A stretch of DNA of 53,783 nt from Burkholderiaceae bacterium (lineage in GTDB: Bacteria; Pseudomonadota; Gammaproteobacteria; Burkholderiales; Burkholderiaceae_F). The notes under the pieces are model-generated. The model made no database searches. It saw only the letters and a list, made by a program, of their open reading frames with translations, and was not told where the DNA came from. The position numbers and the translations under genes are program-made. Shown in pieces: positions 51,117 to 53,783 of the stretch (positions within the stretch are counted from its first letter, which is position 1; each line of letters opens with the position of its first letter). The DNA lies in the NCBI GenBank assembly GCA_017646335.1, contig JAGCMT010000052.1, forward strand, positions 1-53,783, given 5' to 3'.

Positions 51117-51152
51117 TCGTAAAACCTAAGTAGGACTCGTTAGTCAGAGCAA

Positions 51153-51211
51153 ATTGTTACCCCCCTTTAGGCAGTTTCGCTTAGATGTCGGTTTGGCCTT
51201 TTTGTAACAAT
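51153..51211. promoter_or_regulatory. Inverted repeat upstream of the aminotransferase
   Basis: ATTGTTAC (51153-51160) and its exact complement GTAACAAT (51204-51211) flank 43 bases, 45 bases before the aminotransferase start. They may be operator half-sites or the base of an RNA stem. Confidence 0.35.
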
Positions 51212-51255
51212 GATTTCATTCACTGGAAAACTCATTCGTTTGAAAGGAAATTGTT

Positions 51256-52446
51256 ATGTCGTGCGAATGCAAAGGCCCTACACCCCGTTGGTCAACGTTG
51301 GCTTCAAAGCCTGCCAGTTCCGTCATCCGTGATTTGTTGAAATTGGCGGCGCGCCCCGAAGTCATCTCTTTTGCCGGCGGCTTGCCCAGTCCCGAAGGTT
51401 TCCCCGTTGAAGCCGTCGCCAAGGCGTGTCAGGAAGTCTTAGCAACGCAAGGCAAACAAGCCCTTCAATACTCGATGGTCGAAGGTGAAATGATCCTTCG
51501 CGAACAAATCGCCAAGCGCGAAACCATGAAGGGTATCCCCACCACGGCCGATCAAGTCTATATCGTGTCCGGTTCTCAACAAGCGCTTGACCTTTTAGCT
51601 CGTGTCTTCTTGGATCCGGGCGATAAGGTTTTGGTCGAAAGCCCCACCTACATGGGCGCCTTGCAAGCCTTCGATTTGGTGGGTCCCCGTTACGTCGAAC
51701 TCAATTGCGATGAAAAGGGTCTTAATCCCGCCGCTTTCGGTGAAGAATGTCGCAATGCGAAATTTGCTTACGTGATGCCCACAGCCGCCAATCCGACCGG
51801 CTTGACGATCGACGAAGACCGTCGTGCCCTCTTGGCTCAAAAGGCCCGTGAGTACGACATGTGGCTCGTTGAAGACGACCCGTACGGTGAACTATGGTAC
51901 GAAGTCGAACCGCCCAAATCGCTTCGCTATTGGGCGCCGGAGCGCACGATCCGTTTGGGTACGCTCTCCAAGATCTTGGCTCCCGGCTTCCGCTTAGGTT
52001 ATGTCATTGCCCCGGCTGACGTGCTCGACAAATTTGCCAGCATGAAGCAAGCCATCGACCTTTGCACCGCCGCCTTCACGCAACGCGTGGCCGGTCAAAC
52101 CTTTAGCGATGACGTGCTCGTCGAACACCTCCCGAACGTCCGTGCTCGCTACGCCAAGCACGCTCATGCGATGTTGGATGCATTGGCTGAATTTATGCCC
52201 GAAGGCGTCACCTGGACCAACCCCATCGGCGGTATGTTCATTTGGGTCACCTTACCCGAACACATGAATGCCACGACACTTATGCAAGACGTGTTGGCAC
52301 AAAACGTGGCTTACGTTCCCGGCGAACCCTTCTATGCCAACAAACCCGAAGTCAATCACTTCCGATTGTCGTTCGTCACGGTCGACCCCGAAGTGATTCG
52401 CGAAGGGGTTCGACGCTTAGCTTCCGTTATCAAGGCACACATTTGA
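51256..52446 (+). CDS. PLP-dependent aminotransferase (class I/II, aminoadipate/MocR-like type)
   Basis: This 396-residue fold type I aminotransferase has PLP Lys239 in TLSKILAPGFRLGY, the ANPTG loop (178-182), EDDPYGEL and a substrate-Arg region near FRLSFV. It resembles 2-aminoadipate / aromatic / branched-chain aminotransferases of the LysN type, but the amino acid is not decided by sequence. The N-terminus MSCECKGPTPRW carries two Cys close together, unusual for the family. It is probably transcribed alone; a G+C-rich hairpin follows. Confidence 0.88.
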   Translation: MSCECKGPTPRWSTLASKPASSVIRDLLKLAARPEVISFAGGLPSPEGFPVEAVAKACQEVLATQGKQALQYSMVEGEMILREQIAKRETMKGIPTTADQVYIVSGSQQALDLLARVFLDPGDKVLVESPTYMGALQAFDLVGPRYVELNCDEKGLNPAAFGEECRNAKFAYVMPTAANPTGLTIDEDRRALLAQKAREYDMWLVEDDPYGELWYEVEPPKSLRYWAPERTIRLGTLSKILAPGFRLGYVIAPADVLDKFASMKQAIDLCTAAFTQRVAGQTFSDDVLVEHLPNVRARYAKHAHAMLDALAEFMPEGVTWTNPIGGMFIWVTLPEHMNATTLMQDVLAQNVAYVPGEPFYANKPEVNHFRLSFVTVDPEVIREGVRRLASVIKAHI

Positions 52447-52455
52447 TGCGTCTTT

Positions 52456-52477
52456 CGGGGCGTTGAATAACGCCCCG
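52456..52477 (+). terminator. G+C-rich hairpin after the aminotransferase
   Basis: A perfect 9-bp stem (52456-52464 with 52469-52477) with a GAAT loop lies ten bases after the stop. No T run follows, so it may be a weak or Rho-assisted terminator. Confidence 0.4.
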
Positions 52478-52568
52478 AGCAGACCCAATCAATCGATAAC
52501 GGACAACAGATACGGTTTCCTTACGTTTTTTTACTCTCCCTATTGTTTTATTCAGAAAGGTCCTTGCT

Positions 52569-53783
52569 ATGAATGGCTTAACTATTCTCGCGATCGCCAT
52601 CGTTGCGCTTTTCTTCGGTTATCGCGGCTATGCAAAATGGCTTGAATACACCTGGGGCGTAGACCCCAAGGCCAAAACCCCGGCTCAATTGATGAATGAC
52701 GGTCGAGACTACACGCCCGCCTCCAAGTGGACGGTCTTCTCTCACCAATTCACCTCCATCACGGGCGCAGGCCCCGTCACGGGTCCGATCATTGCCGCCA
52801 TGTTCGGTTGGTTGCCCGCTTTGCTTTGGATGATCTTCGGTTGCATCTTCTTTGGCGCCGTTCAAGACTTCACAGCCCTTTACGCTTCCGTTAAAAACGG
52901 CGGTAAGTCCATGGGCATGATGATCGAGCAATACATCGGCCGTACCGGTCGCCAAATGTTCTTGCTCTTTTGCTGGCTCTTTACGTTGCTTGTGATCGCC
53001 GCCTTCTGCGACATGGTTGCCGGTACGTTTAACGGCTTTACGAAGACGGGCGAACAAATCGTTCCGAACGCTGCCGCCGCTTCCATCTCCATGATTTACA
53101 TGGCCGGTGCCGTCGCATTCGGTCTTTACTTGAAGTACCGTAAGCCCTCCAATATCGAACAATTGGTCGTCGGTATCGCTTTGATGGTCCTCATGCTTTG
53201 GGCCGGTATCGAAAATCCGATGTACGCCGATTCGATCACGTGGCGCTATGTCGTCTTTGCTTATCTGTTTGCGGCTGCCGTGATGCCGATGTGGCTGTTG
53301 AAGCAACCGCGTGACTATTTGAGCATGTTCTTGCTCTTGGGCATGATCTTGGGCGGTGTGATCGGCGTGTTCGTGAAGAACCCCTCGATCAACATGCCGG
53401 CTTTCGTCGGTTGGAACGTCAAGGGCATGGACCTCTTCCCGATGCTCTTTGTAACGATTGCTTGCGGTGCTGTTTCCGGTTTCCACAGCCTTGTGTCTTC
53501 CGGTACGTCTTCCAAGATGGTTGCCAATGAACAAGACTGCCGCTTGGTGGGTTACGGTTCTATGTGTGTGGAAACGGTCTTGGGCGTCGTCGCTTTGATC
53601 GTGGTCTGTGCTGCCGCTTCCGACGGTGTGTTGCCCAAGGGTACGCCCTTCCAACTCTTCTCGGGTTCGATCGCCGGCTTTATGACTGAAATCTTCGGCT
53701 TCTCCACCAATGTGGCCGCTTGCGTGATGACGATGTGCGTGTCCGCTTTGGCATTGACGAGTGTGGACGCTGTGGCTCGTATC
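52569..53783 (+). CDS. cstA: CstA family carbon-starvation permease, N-terminal part
   Basis: CstA-type proteins import pyruvate or peptides. The frame is open to the end of the window (405 codons), so the 3' end is outside. Multiple membrane segments begin at residue 3. The family stretch HQFTSITGAGPVTGPIIAAMFGW is clear near residues 60-82, and SGFHSLVSSGTSSKM follows later. The ATG has AGAAAGG eight bases upstream. Codon bias is fairly strong. The antisense frames through this gene are shadows. It may use peptide-derived or amino-acid-derived carbon with the peptidase cassette (inference). Confidence 0.9.
   Translation, partial: MNGLTILAIAIVALFFGYRGYAKWLEYTWGVDPKAKTPAQLMNDGRDYTPASKWTVFSHQFTSITGAGPVTGPIIAAMFGWLPALLWMIFGCIFFGAVQDFTALYASVKNGGKSMGMMIEQYIGRTGRQMFLLFCWLFTLLVIAAFCDMVAGTFNGFTKTGEQIVPNAAAASISMIYMAGAVAFGLYLKYRKPSNIEQLVVGIALMVLMLWAGIENPMYADSITWRYVVFAYLFAAAVMPMWLLKQPRDYLSMFLLLGMILGGVIGVFVKNPSINMPAFVGWNVKGMDLFPMLFVTIACGAVSGFHSLVSSGTSSKMVANEQDCRLVGYGSMCVETVLGVVALIVVCAAASDGVLPKGTPFQLFSGSIAGFMTEIFGFSTNVAACVMTMCVSALALTSVDAVARI

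Overview
The window reads as a gene-dense chromosome segment of roughly 50% G+C from a betaproteobacterium. It most likely belongs to the Burkholderiales, and gut Sutterellaceae (Sutterella, Parasutterella and relatives) is the best guess. The guess rests on conserved gene strings (smc-zipA-ligA, purA-hflC-hflK, hflX-hfq-der-bamB-yfgM-hisS-ispG-rlmN-ndk, nadE-glnB, hemC-hemD) together with signs of a reduced, scavenging metabolism. No rRNA, tRNA, IS element, prophage or CRISPR array was seen.

Layout: glnD (5' end outside the window) converges on a minus-strand operon smc-zipA-ligA-mtiP. A divergent region then leads to carA-carB (+). Next come minus-strand TRIC channel, phosphoribosyltransferase, purA, DUF2065, hflC and hflK. 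A plus-strand cassette (yjiH-like, yjiG-like, M20 peptidase, trp leader, trpB) sits at 19.2-23.3 kb, exactly between hflK and hflX, which are neighbours in most proteobacteria. The housekeeping string hflX to ndk follows, then tatD-lolD-lolC, argG, a Nudix hydrolase, an AI-2E permease, a phosphoesterase with a WYL regulator, one unrecognised gene, glnB-nadE and ppaC. The right end holds an EamA permease, an aldo-keto reductase, an esterase, hemC-hemD, argH, an aminotransferase and the start of a CstA-type permease.

The main biological signal is nitrogen and metabolite scavenging. CarA is present only as its N-terminal domain: the whole glutamine amidotransferase domain is missing, with carB starting 21 bases later. 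NadE keeps an intact synthetase domain, but its N-terminal glutaminase domain is shortened and has lost the Glu-Lys-Cys triad. Both enzymes would then have to use free ammonia (inference). Separately, trpB stands alone, resembles the enteric type, and lies behind a leader peptide with two Trp codons and a clear three-segment attenuator, which suggests Trp-controlled synthesis from indole. The carAB, argG and argH genes supply arginine synthesis or an aspartate-to-fumarate route. The yjiH/yjiG/M20 genes and argH have the codon bias of highly expressed genes.

Start codons were chosen by ribosome-binding site and family length; several differ from the longest open frame. Many long open frames lie antisense to real genes and are left out.
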